39,766 nt of DNA from an uncultured Pseudomonadota bacterium. Lineage in GTDB: Bacteria > Pseudomonadota > Gammaproteobacteria > Burkholderiales > SG8-39. The stretch is from assembly GCA_903895005.1 (NCBI GenBank), contig CAITSH010000331.1, positions 1 to 39,766 of the forward strand, read 5' to 3'. Both the position numbers and the translations under genes were made by a program. Shown here piece after piece: positions 8,022 to 16,356 of this stretch (position 1 is the stretch's first letter; every line of letters begins with the position of its first letter). The notes beneath the pieces were generated by a model. It searched no databases. It saw only the letters and a list, made by a program, of their open reading frames with translations, and was not told the origin of the DNA.

Positions 8022-8708
8022 ATGCAAATCGAAGTCATCGCGCGCAAGCGCACAGCGCATGGGACGGGTGCGAGCCGCCGTCTGCGCACCTCGGGTTTTG
8101 TCCCTGGTGTGATTTATGGCGGCAAGGACGAGCCGGTCGCCATCGAGATCGAGCACGAGAAGGTCTGGCACCAGCTGCGCAAAGAGGCGTTCCACGCCTC
8201 CATTCTCAGCATGGACCTGGACGGTAAAAAACAGCAGGTCCTGTTGCGTGCAGTGAACATGCACCCCTTCCGCGCGCAGGTCCAGCACCTGGACTTCCAG
8301 CGTGTTGTGGCCGACCAGAAGATCCACATGAAGGTACCGCTGCACTTCACGAGCGCCGAGGATTCGCCAGCGGTCAAGCTCTCATCCGCCGTTATCAGTC
8401 ACATCATGAACGAGATCGACATCCGCTGCCTGCCTGCGGACCTGCCCGAGTTCGTTCTGGTGGATCTGTCGCAGATCACCGTTGGTCACTCGATCCATGC
8501 GCGTGACCTTGTTATGCCCAATGGGGTTGAGGTAGTGCTAAAGGGCAAGGAAAACCCGGCGGTTGTAACGGCGCAGGTGCCGCGTGTTGTCGAAGAGGCG
8601 GCCGATGCTGCAGCGCCCTCCGCGGCCGATGTGCCCGCCACCAAGCAGGCCGAGCCTGCCAAGGGCGATGCCAAGAAAGACGACGGGAAGAAGGGCGACA
8701 AGAAGTAA
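8022..8708 (+). CDS. rplY: Large ribosomal subunit protein bL25, long CTC form
   Basis: Binds 5S rRNA in the central protuberance of the 50S subunit. The protein has 228 residues: an N-terminal L25 5S-binding domain (about 1-92) followed by the TL5/CTC beta domain (about 98-185), so it is the long form and not the 94-residue E. coli type. The tail is low-complexity, first Ala/Pro-rich and then Lys/Asp-rich (residues 190-228). AGGAG at 8009-8013 gives a clear ribosome-binding site. It lies 160 bases after prs in the conserved prs-rplY-pth order and is followed by a strong terminator. Confidence 0.96.
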   Translation: MQIEVIARKRTAHGTGASRRLRTSGFVPGVIYGGKDEPVAIEIEHEKVWHQLRKEAFHASILSMDLDGKKQQVLLRAVNMHPFRAQVQHLDFQRVVADQKIHMKVPLHFTSAEDSPAVKLSSAVISHIMNEIDIRCLPADLPEFVLVDLSQITVGHSIHARDLVMPNGVEVVLKGKENPAVVTAQVPRVVEEAADAAAPSAADVPATKQAEPAKGDAKKDDGKKGDKK

Positions 8709-8735
8709 TCCTGTCACCCCAATCGGCTTACGTCG

Positions 8736-8766
8736 GCAAAAAGGGCGGGCGATCCGCCCTTTTTGC
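8736..8766 (+). terminator. Strong intrinsic terminator after rplY
   Basis: A perfect 13-base-pair stem (GCAAAAAGGGCGG pairing with CCGCCCTTTTTGC) with loop GCGAT and a T5 run in the descending arm. It starts 27 bases after the rplY stop and ends just before the pth ribosome-binding site. Its A/T symmetry means it could work in both directions, although only plus-strand genes flank it. Confidence 0.85.
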
Positions 8767-8786
8767 TATCTGGCCCACGGAAAATC

Positions 8787-9407
8787 ATGGCTAATCCCAT
8801 CAGGCTTATCGTCGGTCTCGGCAACCCGGGGCGTGAGCACGAGCGCGACCGGCATAACGCCGGCTTCTGGTTGGTCGACCGCCTTGCAGGCTTGCGCCGG
8901 GTGGAGCTGAAAAAAGAATCGAAATTTCAGGCCCTGGCGGCGCGTTTTTCGACCGGTGACGGGGATGCCTGGCTGTTACAGCCGCAGACTTACATGAATT
9001 TATCCGGCGGTGCGGTGAGCGCGCTGGCCGGTTTTTACAAGATCACGCCCGCACAGGTCCTCGTTGCCCATGACGAGCTGGATTTGCCGGCTGGCGCCGT
9101 AAAACTCAAGCTTGGCGGTGGCCACGCGGGTCACAATGGACTGCGAGACATCGCTGCGCGGCTTTCAACGCCGGATTTCTGGCGCCTGCGCGTCGGCATC
9201 GGACATCCGCGCGACAGTGCGCGCTCCGAACAGGATGTCGCCGATTTTGTCCTGGAGCCCCCGCGCAAGGAAGAAAAGGTGCTGATTGATGACGTACTTG
9301 ATCGCTGCACCGCTGTCCTCGATCTGATGCTTGCAGGGGAAATGGAACAGGCGATGCATAAACTGCACAGCAAACCAAAGCCGCCCAAGCCACCAAAGCA
9401 GCCGTAA
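8787..9407 (+). CDS. pth: Peptidyl-tRNA hydrolase
   Basis: Cleaves peptidyl-tRNAs released by stalled or drop-off ribosomes, recycling tRNA. The protein has 206 residues. VGLGNPG at 9-15 carries Asn13, and the catalytic histidine is His23 in RHNAGFW. The second signature GHNGLRD lies near residue 114. The position that is usually a tyrosine stacking on the tRNA 5' end (Tyr15 in E. coli) is His18 here, a conservative oddity. The C-terminus is a Lys/Pro-rich tail (KPKPPKPPKQP). I chose MANPIRL (ATG at 8787), preceded by ACGGAAAA. A terminator precedes it, so it may have its own promoter or depend on read-through. Confidence 0.96.
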   Translation: MANPIRLIVGLGNPGREHERDRHNAGFWLVDRLAGLRRVELKKESKFQALAARFSTGDGDAWLLQPQTYMNLSGGAVSALAGFYKITPAQVLVAHDELDLPAGAVKLKLGGGHAGHNGLRDIAARLSTPDFWRLRVGIGHPRDSARSEQDVADFVLEPPRKEEKVLIDDVLDRCTAVLDLMLAGEMEQAMHKLHSKPKPPKPPKQP

Positions 9408-9481
9408 AACACGCAGGGCGGTGCGTTTCATCGTGCGTCCGTTCCTGATACCAGCACAAGTCCAGTAAAAGGTTTCAAGCC

Positions 9482-10576
9482 ATGTCTCTAAAATGCGGAA
9501 TTGTCGGCCTTCCCAATGTGGGCAAATCGACGCTGTTTAACGCACTCACCAAGGCTGGCATTGCCGCCGAGAATTACCCGTTTTGCACGATCGAGCCTAA
9601 TGTGGGCATCGTCGAAGTGCCCGATCCTCGCCTGGGGCAACTGGCTGCACTGGTCCACCCGGAGCGAACCCTGCCTGCAGTGGTCGAGTTTGTCGATATC
9701 GCCGGGCTTGTCGCGGGCGCTTCAAAGGGCGAAGGTCTTGGCAATAAGTTCCTCGCCAACATTCGGGAGACCGATGCCATCGCGCACGTGGTGCGCTGTT
9801 TCGAGGATCCGAACGTGGTTCACGTCGCCGGCAAGGTCGACCCGATTTCCGACATCGAAACCATCAACACCGAACTCGCGCTGGCCGACTTGGCGATGGT
9901 CGAAAAGGCGCTGGCAAAAAACATCAAGCTCGCAAAAAGCGGTACCGACAAGGAAGCGGTGCGCCAGGTGGCCCTGCTCGAGAAGCTGGTGGCGGTCCTG
10001 GACCAGGGTAAACCTGTACGCACCCTGGATCTGAGCAAGGAAGAGCTCCTCATGGTCAATCCCATGTACCTGCTGACCATGAAACCGACCATGTACGTCG
10101 CGAACGTCAGCGAACACGGGTTCGCCGACAACCCGCTGCTGGCGCGCGTTGAGGATTATGCGAAAAAAGAGGGCGCGCCGGTGGTGGCGATCAGCGCGGC
10201 GATCGAATCTCAAATCTCGGATCTGTCTGACGAGGACAAGAAAATGTTCCTCGACGATATGGGCATGGAGGAGCCGGGACTTAACCGGGTCATTCGTGTC
10301 GGCTATAAACTCCTTGGATTACAGACCTATTTCACCGCCGGGGTGAAGGAAGTGCGTGCGTGGACCATTCACGCGGGTGACACCGCGCCGCAGGCAGCCG
10401 GTGTCATCCACACTGATTTCGAGCATGGTTTCATCCGGGCGGAAGTGATCGGATTTGCTGATTTCATCGCCGGCAAGGGCGAGCAGGGCGCCAAGGAGGC
10501 GGGCAGGATGCGGCGCGAGGGCAAGGAATACGTCGTCAAGGACGGCGATGTCATGCACTTCTTGTTTAACGTCTAA
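9482..10576 (+). CDS. ychF: Redox-regulated ATPase YchF (OLA1 family)
   Basis: Obg-related P-loop NTPase that binds ribosomes and hydrolyses ATP instead of GTP. The protein has 364 residues, normal for the family. The P-loop [14 protein letters not shown] lies at 9-22 and the G3 motif [17 protein letters not shown] near 68-84. In place of the canonical NKxD it has NVSE (near 204), which is the feature that shifts specificity from GTP to ATP. The C-terminal TGS domain contains [18 protein letters not shown] and the invariant [11 protein letters not shown]. It follows pth by 74 bases, as in many proteobacteria. Confidence 0.97.
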   Translation: MSLKCGIVGLPNVGKSTLFNALTKAGIAAENYPFCTIEPNVGIVEVPDPRLGQLAALVHPERTLPAVVEFVDIAGLVAGASKGEGLGNKFLANIRETDAIAHVVRCFEDPNVVHVAGKVDPISDIETINTELALADLAMVEKALAKNIKLAKSGTDKEAVRQVALLEKLVAVLDQGKPVRTLDLSKEELLMVNPMYLLTMKPTMYVANVSEHGFADNPLLARVEDYAKKEGAPVVAISAAIESQISDLSDEDKKMFLDDMGMEEPGLNRVIRVGYKLLGLQTYFTAGVKEVRAWTIHAGDTAPQAAGVIHTDFEHGFIRAEVIGFADFIAGKGEQGAKEAGRMRREGKEYVVKDGDVMHFLFNV

Positions 10577-10586
10577 ACAGACAATA

Positions 10587-11009
10587 ATGAGGCTCCGCCG
10601 CTTTGTATCCCGGTCGCTGGCGGTGCTGGCAGCGGCAGGCTGTGTCGCGTGCGTAACGGTGCCCCAGGCCAGTGAACAATGGATTTCGGGCCGCCATATC
10701 GGAACCGTCGTCGACGCCGCCACAGGAAAGCCTGTGCAAGGCGCGAAAGTACGCCTGGCCAACTTCCCAGAACAAAACGCGATCACCGATGCAGCGGGCC
10801 GGTTCACCCTTGGCCCGGTAATCGACAGTCGCGGCCGGACCCGGAATTTCTTTACCTCGGTGGACGCGGCGGCGTGCGTCGATCGGGTCGAGGTGGAACG
10901 TCCGGGATATATGCCCGTTTCGCTGGACAAAGGCGATGATAAGAAATTCAAGGCTGCGTGCCAGAATGCAATATTCGAGTACCAGTTGCACCTGAATCCC
11001 GCGAAGTAA
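10587..11009 (+). CDS. Small lipoprotein with carboxypeptidase-regulatory-like domain
   Basis: A 140-residue predicted lipoprotein. The N-terminus MRLRRFVSRSLAVLAAAGC has a positive n-region and hydrophobic core, with a lipobox-like AAGC (Cys19) or a second candidate VAC (Cys22). The core GTVVDAATGKPVQGAKVRL followed by TDAAGRFTLGPV is the typical start of a transthyretin-like/CarboxypepD_reg beta-sandwich, a small extracytoplasmic fold used for binding. Cysteines further on (AACVDRV, KAACQNA) could form a disulfide. It starts 10 bases after ychF without a clear ribosome-binding site, so it may be translationally coupled. Function unknown. Confidence 0.75.
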   Translation: MRLRRFVSRSLAVLAAAGCVACVTVPQASEQWISGRHIGTVVDAATGKPVQGAKVRLANFPEQNAITDAAGRFTLGPVIDSRGRTRNFFTSVDAAACVDRVEVERPGYMPVSLDKGDDKKFKAACQNAIFEYQLHLNPAK

Positions 11010-11039
11010 AGATTGGGACAATCTGACAGGAGGATTTGT

Positions 11040-12020
11040 ATGAATGAACACAGCACCGGCCGTCGGCGGGTACTGGTTGCCGCCGCAGCTGCGGCAGCAC
11101 TTTCGCCGTTTGGTCTTCACGCCCAGGAATATCCGTCCCGCGTTATTCGCATCGTCAACGGTTTTGCCGCGGGTGGCAGCTCAGATATTGTGGCGCGCTT
11201 GATGGCGCATAAGCTTTCCGAATCGCTCAAACAGCAAGTCATTGTTGAAACGCGTACCGGCGCAGGCGGCATCATCGCCAACGAGTACGTTGCCAAGTCG
11301 CCGCCGGACGGCTACGTGCTGGCGGTCATTACCGGGGCTTATCCTTCTCAGCCGGCGATGCTAAAAAAACTGCCCTATGACCCGCTGCAAGACCTTGCGA
11401 TGGTGTCGACGCTGACCTTTTATCCTTTTGTCGTCGGGGTTGGCGCAAATTCACCCTTCAAGACGCTGCAGGAACTGATTGCCTACGCCAAGGCAAACCC
11501 GGGAAAGCTCAATTTCGCGTCAGCCGGCATCGGCACTATTCATCATCTGTCGGCTGAATTGTTCAACGTGATGGCCGGTATCGACATGACGCACGTGCCC
11601 TTCAAAGGAGGCACCACGCCGGTCACCGAACTCATGGCCGGTCGTGTCGATGTCATGTTCGAAACCATGACGCTGTCACTGTCGCAGATCCAGGGCGGGA
11701 AGCTGCGTCCCCTGGCGGTCACTTCGAACGTCCGTTCGCCCTCCCTGCCGGCCGTTCCCACCGTGGCTGAAGTGCTGCCCGGTTACGAGGTGAATTCCTT
11801 TCTCGGGTTCGCCACGACTGCGGGAACGCCGCCGGCGGTCATCGAGCGACTGAACGCTGAAATCCGACGCGTTCTGGCGCAAGCCGATACGCGGCAAAAA
11901 TTTCAGGACTTGGGCGGGGAGCCGCGCGCCAGCAGCCCCGAAGAAATGCGCGCGTTTGTCGAGGCGGAAATCGCCAAATGGCGGCGTGTGGTGGCGGCGC
12001 GAAAAATCGAGCAGCAATAG
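11040..12020 (+). CDS. Bug-family (tripartite tricarboxylate transporter) solute-binding receptor
   Basis: Periplasmic binding protein of the TctC/Bug family, which captures carboxylates or related solutes. The protein has 326 residues with an N-terminal export signal containing three arginines (GRRRVLV) and an Ala-rich core, cleaved near HAQ-EYPSR; the arginines could make it a Tat substrate. Family signatures are IVNGFAAGGSSDIVARL near 37-53, GAGGIIANEYVAKSPPDGY, THVPFKGGTTPVTELMAGRVDVMF and TPPAVIERLNAEIRRVL. AGGAGG at 11028-11033 is an ideal ribosome-binding site. No TctA/TctB membrane genes lie nearby, so it is an orphan receptor, as is common in Burkholderiales. The ligand is unknown. 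Confidence 0.93.
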   Translation: MNEHSTGRRRVLVAAAAAAALSPFGLHAQEYPSRVIRIVNGFAAGGSSDIVARLMAHKLSESLKQQVIVETRTGAGGIIANEYVAKSPPDGYVLAVITGAYPSQPAMLKKLPYDPLQDLAMVSTLTFYPFVVGVGANSPFKTLQELIAYAKANPGKLNFASAGIGTIHHLSAELFNVMAGIDMTHVPFKGGTTPVTELMAGRVDVMFETMTLSLSQIQGGKLRPLAVTSNVRSPSLPAVPTVAEVLPGYEVNSFLGFATTAGTPPAVIERLNAEIRRVLAQADTRQKFQDLGGEPRASSPEEMRAFVEAEIAKWRRVVAARKIEQQ

Positions 12021-12039
12021 CGCCGCCTGTTCCCGCGCG

Positions 12040-13932
12040 TTATTTTTTCGCCTCTAGCGCCTCCCAGCGCTGCAAGGCCTCCAGAAGCTTTTCCTCGATC
12101 TGGGCAAAGCGCGCCTGCAGCGGTTTGACCTGTTCCGGATGATCGCGGTACAGGTCGGTATTCGCCAGCCGGGCCGTGATGTCCTGCTGCTCTGATTCAA
12201 GCGCCTGCATTTTTTCCGGTAACTCTGCCAACTCGCGGTTTTCCTTGTAGCTCAGGCGCGATTTTGTCGCTGCCTGGGCGGGCCGCTTTTCCGCCTTTTT
12301 ATCGGCCTGCTCCGCCGCCGGCTCCGACTTGCCGGCGTTCTTTGCACGCTGCCAGTCGGTGTAACCGCCGGCATATTCCTTCCACTTGCCTGCGCCTTCG
12401 CTGACGATCGTCTGGGTGACGACGTTGTCGAGAAAGACGCGGTCGTGGCTGACTAGAAACAGCGTGCCGGTATAGTCCTGCAACAGGTCCTCGAGCAACT
12501 CCAGTGTTTCGATATCCAGATCGTTGGTGGGCTCATCCAGCACCAGCACGTTCGCCGAGCGCGTGAAGAGGCGTGCGAGCAGGAGGCGGTTGCGCTCGCC
12601 CCCGGACAGCGCTTTTACCGGGGCTTTTGCACGCGCCGGCGGGAACAGGAAATCCCCAAGGTAGCTGATCACATGTTTGCGTACGCCGTCGACTTCAACA
12701 AAATCCGAGCCCGGACTGATGGTGTCGGAGAGCGTGGCCTCCTCGTCGAGGGTTTCCCGGAATTGGTCAAAGTACGCGATGCTGAGTTTGGTGCCCAAAC
12801 GAATCTGCCCGGCGTCCGCTTCGATTTCACCCAGGATCAATTTAAGAAGCGTGGTCTTCCCGGCGCCGTTGGGGCCGATCAGGCCGACCTTGTCGCCGCG
12901 CAGGATACGACATGAAAAGTCATCAATGACGCGATTCACTCCAAATTGCTTGCTGACATTTTCGAGTTCTGCGACCAGCTTGCCGGAACGCTCGCCTTCC
13001 CCGACGGCCAGTTGTACCTTGCCCACGCGTTCGCGGCGTGCAGCGCGCTCCAGTCGCAGCGCCTCCAACCGGCGGACGCGTCCCTCATTGCGTGTGCGCC
13101 TCGCCTTGATGCCCTCGCGTATCCATGCTTCTTCCTGGGCAAGAACCTTGTCGAATTTGCGGTTATGGACCGCCTCGGTCTCCAGTGCCGCGGCCTTTTG
13201 TGCCTGATAGGCACTGAAATTACCCGGGAAGGACGAAAGGTGCCCGCGGTCAAGTTCGATGATCTGGTTGGCTATGCGGTCCAGGAAGCGCCGGTCGTGG
13301 GTGACAAACAGCACGCTGCCCGCAAACGACAGCAGGGTTTCCTCAAGCCACTCGATGGCAGAGAAATCCAAGTGGTTGGTTGGCTCGTCAAGAATCAGCA
13401 TCCCCGGCTCCATCACCAGCGCGCGCGCGAGGGCGACGCGCTTTTTCAAGCCGCCGGATAACTCGGAAACCAGCCGGTCTGCATCCAGCTGCAGGCGTGT
13501 CAGCGTGGTATCGACCTTGTGTTGCAGCGTCCATCCGTCGCTCGCGTCCAGGGCTTCCTGTGCATGGTGGAGCCGATCGAGCGCGGCCGGATCATCGTGC
13601 GCCTCGGCGAGCGCATGGGTGGCGGCATGGTAATCAAGTAGCAGTCGGTTGCCGTCGCCAAGACCTTCGGCAACCGCCTCGAAAATGGTCTGTCCCGGTG
13701 CCACGGCGGGTTCCTGGCTGACGCTCGCCAACTTGAGGCCCGGCGCGCGCCATACTTTTCCGTCATCGGGGGTGGAGTCACCGGCGATGATTTTCAGCAG
13801 ACTGGACTTGCCGGTGCCGTTGCGGCCAATCAGGCCGATGCGCTGGCCCGGTTCTATAATCAGGTCGGCGTGATCGAGCAAGGGCACATGGCCGTAGGCT
13901 AGGGAGAGTTGTGAGAGCTGAATAAGGGGCAT
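12040..13932 (-). CDS. uup: ABC-F family ATPase Uup
   Basis: Tandem ABC ATPase without membrane segments; Uup proteins act on ribosomes and on DNA structures and affect precise excision of transposons. The protein has 630 residues. NBD1 has Walker A GRNGTGKSS, signature LSGGLKKRVALARAL and Walker B LILDEPTNHLD. NBD2 has GPNGAGKTT, LSGGERNRLLLARLF and LVLDEPTNDLD. The inter-domain P-site linker is rich in Arg/Glu. The C-terminal region, about 90 residues, includes a Lys/Ala-rich linker and a coiled coil (residues about 570-630), the DNA-binding domain that distinguishes Uup from EttA and similar proteins. I chose the start at MPLIQLSQLSLAYG. It is convergent with the Bug gene, with an 19-base gap. 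Confidence 0.95.
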   Translation of the reverse strand: MPLIQLSQLSLAYGHVPLLDHADLIIEPGQRIGLIGRNGTGKSSLLKIIAGDSTPDDGKVWRAPGLKLASVSQEPAVAPGQTIFEAVAEGLGDGNRLLLDYHAATHALAEAHDDPAALDRLHHAQEALDASDGWTLQHKVDTTLTRLQLDADRLVSELSGGLKKRVALARALVMEPGMLILDEPTNHLDFSAIEWLEETLLSFAGSVLFVTHDRRFLDRIANQIIELDRGHLSSFPGNFSAYQAQKAAALETEAVHNRKFDKVLAQEEAWIREGIKARRTRNEGRVRRLEALRLERAARRERVGKVQLAVGEGERSGKLVAELENVSKQFGVNRVIDDFSCRILRGDKVGLIGPNGAGKTTLLKLILGEIEADAGQIRLGTKLSIAYFDQFRETLDEEATLSDTISPGSDFVEVDGVRKHVISYLGDFLFPPARAKAPVKALSGGERNRLLLARLFTRSANVLVLDEPTNDLDIETLELLEDLLQDYTGTLFLVSHDRVFLDNVVTQTIVSEGAGKWKEYAGGYTDWQRAKNAGKSEPAAEQADKKAEKRPAQAATKSRLSYKENRELAELPEKMQALESEQQDITARLANTDLYRDHPEQVKPLQARFAQIEEKLLEALQRWEALEAKK

Positions 13933-14032
13933 CGGAAAGTACGCGTAAGTGGGTTGGGTGCGGATTGTGGCGCTGAGCTTATTTCCGAATGGGAACATGA
14001 GTCGCGCAAGAGGTATTGCTTTGCCTGATTTA

Positions 14033-14052
14033 TCGTGCGTTTTTCCGCACGA
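14033..14052 (-). terminator. Hairpin downstream of the glycan cluster
   Basis: Arms TCGTGCG and CGCACGA (7 bp) with a six-base loop, 26 bases beyond the last glycosyltransferase stop on the minus strand and about 100 bases before the uup start. The minus-strand sequence after it (TAAATC) has no good U-run, so terminator strength is doubtful. It does mark the boundary between the glycan cluster and uup. Confidence 0.4.
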
Positions 14053-14077
14053 CCAATCTCGCTGGCATTGCCTCTAA

Positions 14078-15202
14078 CTAGTGGTTTTGCGCCGAGCCTG
14101 TCAAACGTTCCGTGAGCAGCCGCCATTCGTCTGTCGATCGAACGTGCAGCGAGACGAGTTGCGGTTGATCAAGTTCGGCTTGGATCGGTCCGAGCGAGGC
14201 CCTGTGTTTGTCCAGAAAGCGCCGCGCGCAATCAAGCCAGCCCGCATTGTAGCCTCCTTGGGAGGCATGTACGAGCAGAAGGCTGTTGCATGTCGCGCAG
14301 TCAAGGCCCATTTGTGCCGCCCGGTAACTGAAGTCGATATCGTACAAATGCCAGTCGTCGAAGGTCTCCGCGTCAAACCCGACGCGCATTGCGGTATCTC
14401 GCCTTGCGGCGAGGAACACCCCGTCAAGCGCCAGCAATCCCGCGCATTCGGGCGCATTGATCCCGTACAGCGTCGTTATACGCCCCAGGTCGTCCCCGGG
14501 CATGGCTATTTGCCCGCAAAGATCGGGGTGCCCTGCGAAATGCCATGCCGCGCCTTTGAGCTTGTACGCGCCTGCGACGCCGACGATGTCGTGCCGGCTG
14601 AGGGCATCAATAAGTCGCGCGGCAAAATCGGGGTTCAGAACCCGCGCGTCATCGTGTGCGAGTACGACAATATCCCCGCTTGCGGACTTGAGACCCCGGT
14701 TGTATCCCTCAGCCAGGGAACGGGCGTCTTGGATGCCGATAAGCTCGTGCTCGACGTCCTGCAGCAAGTGCCGGTACATGCGCTGTGTTTCGTTCAGGCG
14801 TGCCGTATTGGCACTGCATATGATTACCGAGAGCGATGGCTTCGTCCCGCGAGGCAATAGCATCAATGCGGCTTTCTTTCCCGCGTCAAGGTCAAGGCGT
14901 GCGCGGCACAAAGCGAAATGGGCGGTGGCTTGCGCCCCGATGGGATAATCCGGTTTCAGTTCCGCGCAGGCTTCAAACGCCTTCGCCGCCGCTGCCAGGC
15001 CGCCCTGTTCCTCAAGGCAGCAGCCAAGAAGATAGTGTGGCGCGGGGAGTCCGGGTTCCACGGCGATTACGGATTGCGCGAGTTCGATGGCAGTCGCGAT
15101 CTCGCCTCTTCCCGAAGCGTCGAGTGCGCGCTGGTAGCGTGTGTCGACGTCGCCTGCCGGTGTGTGCCCCGACCTCAAGCGCTTCAGTAAGGTTTTCAGC
15201 AC
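14078..15202 (-). CDS. Glycosyltransferase with N-terminal TPR-like helices (copy 2)
   Basis: A 374-residue protein. Residues about 20-105 look like TPR helices (GEIATAIELAQSVIAVEP, PHYLLGCCLEEQGGLAAAAKAFE). From about 124 there is a GT-A glycosyltransferase domain of the GT2-like PF13712 type: LSVIICSANT, ELIGIQDARSLAEGYNRG and HDD at 183-185, which probably provides the metal-binding acidic pair. It is a tandem paralogue of the neighbour at 15196-16338, sharing LLxRxxSG at the N-terminus, IIGIxDARSLxEGYNRG and YDIDFSxxA. I chose the GTG at 15202 because it aligns the N-termini and overlaps the upstream stop (GTGCTGA). An ATG at 15247 is the alternative. Acceptor and donor sugars are unknown. 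Confidence 0.85.
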   Translation of the reverse strand: MLKTLLKRLRSGHTPAGDVDTRYQRALDASGRGEIATAIELAQSVIAVEPGLPAPHYLLGCCLEEQGGLAAAAKAFEACAELKPDYPIGAQATAHFALCRARLDLDAGKKAALMLLPRGTKPSLSVIICSANTARLNETQRMYRHLLQDVEHELIGIQDARSLAEGYNRGLKSASGDIVVLAHDDARVLNPDFAARLIDALSRHDIVGVAGAYKLKGAAWHFAGHPDLCGQIAMPGDDLGRITTLYGINAPECAGLLALDGVFLAARRDTAMRVGFDAETFDDWHLYDIDFSYRAAQMGLDCATCNSLLLVHASQGGYNAGWLDCARRFLDKHRASLGPIQAELDQPQLVSLHVRSTDEWRLLTERLTGSAQNH

Positions 15203-16338
15203 GGCGCGTGACCGGCCAGCATCAGGCTTTGTGTGATGGACAGCCATTCCTCCGTGGAGGGAACGCGTATCGCCGGCGGGTCGAGTTGTGCGAAGCTGGC
15301 CGGACCGGTAAACGTGAGGTGGCGTTCGTGCTTTTTCAGGAACCGGTCCCGGTAAAAATTCCATCGTTCATCGAATTTTCCGCGCGATGCATGAACCATC
15401 ACAAGGTCGTTTGCGACCGCGCAACTGAAACCCTTGAGATGCGCGCAAAAGCTGAAATCGATGTCGTAGCAATGCCAGCCATCGAAGGTTTGTTCATCAA
15501 ACGGCATTTGCACGGCGAGCGAGCGTCTCGCTGCGAGAAAAAAGCCATCCATGACCTGGATCCCCGCCGCCGCTTGGCCGTAGGTACCAAAAAAATTGGC
15601 GACGATTCCTGTTCCGTCTTCGGCGGGTACACCGATCTGGCCGCGCAGGTGTGGCCAGCCGGAGCCGAACCAGGTGGCTCCCGAAAGATACGTCGCGCCG
15701 ACGGCGCCAACGAGATCGTGTTTCGCCAGGCTTGCGATGAGGCGGGCGGCGAAGTCGGGCGTGAGGATATCCACGTCGTCATGCGAGAAGACAAGCAGGT
15801 CGCCCTTGCTGGCGGCGACCCCGCGGTTATACCCTTCGCAAAGGGAACGCGCATCGTGAATGCCGATGATTTCGTGCGGCACCCCGTCGAACAGCCGCTC
15901 ATAAAGTGCGGATACGTTCCGAAATCGTGTCTCATTGATGCTGCAGATGATGACAGAAACCAGCGGGGGTTTTTCGGGCAGCGCAGGGGGGGGCGGAAAA
16001 ATCGCCCCGCTAGCCAGACGGTGCAATCTTGATTCGGCCACCGCGAGGAACACCTGACAGTGAAGTGCCAATGGATAGGCAGGCTTGCGACGCAGGGCAT
16101 CTGAGAAAGCCGAGGCGGCCTGCGTGTCCTGATTTTTCTTCAGGAGGCAACGTCCTAGCCGGTAATGGGATTCCGGCAGGCCAGGGGATGCTCCAATCGC
16201 AGCGTGAAGTCGCGACACGGCGCCCTCAAGCTCACCTTGTGCCGACAAGGCCGCCGCTTGCGCGAGAAACGCCTGCGCGCGCGTTTCCCCAGAAAGGCGT
16301 CGGCCTAAAAGTGATTTGAACTGGTCAATGACGCGCAT
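15196..16338 (-). CDS. Glycosyltransferase with N-terminal TPR-like helices (copy 1)
   Basis: A 380-residue protein built like its downstream neighbour. TPR-like helices (AQAAALSAQGELEGAVSRLH, HYRLGRCLLKKNQDTQAASAF) span about 22-105. A Pro-rich hinge follows at 115-125, then a GT2-like PF13712-type domain with VSVIICSINETRF, EIIGIHDARSLCEGYNRG and HDD at 186-188. The C-terminal half has CYDIDFSFCAHLKGFSCAV and a conserved VHASRGKFDERW block shared with the second copy (VHASQGGYNAGW). No membrane segment or signal peptide is visible, so it acts in the cytoplasm on nucleotide-sugar donors. It begins 18 bases after the preceding GT2 gene and overlaps the next gene by 7 bases. Confidence 0.88.
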   Translation of the reverse strand: MRVIDQFKSLLGRRLSGETRAQAFLAQAAALSAQGELEGAVSRLHAAIGASPGLPESHYRLGRCLLKKNQDTQAASAFSDALRRKPAYPLALHCQVFLAVAESRLHRLASGAIFPPPPALPEKPPLVSVIICSINETRFRNVSALYERLFDGVPHEIIGIHDARSLCEGYNRGVAASKGDLLVFSHDDVDILTPDFAARLIASLAKHDLVGAVGATYLSGATWFGSGWPHLRGQIGVPAEDGTGIVANFFGTYGQAAAGIQVMDGFFLAARRSLAVQMPFDEQTFDGWHCYDIDFSFCAHLKGFSCAVANDLVMVHASRGKFDERWNFYRDRFLKKHERHLTFTGPASFAQLDPPAIRVPSTEEWLSITQSLMLAGHAPC

Positions 16339-16356
16339 CGGGGAACGGTCCGGCTG

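Noticed and set aside
14836..16032. Plus-strand open frame (398 residues) over the glycosyltransferase pair
   Set aside because: Antisense to two well-supported glycosyltransferases and without recognisable domains; a shadow frame.
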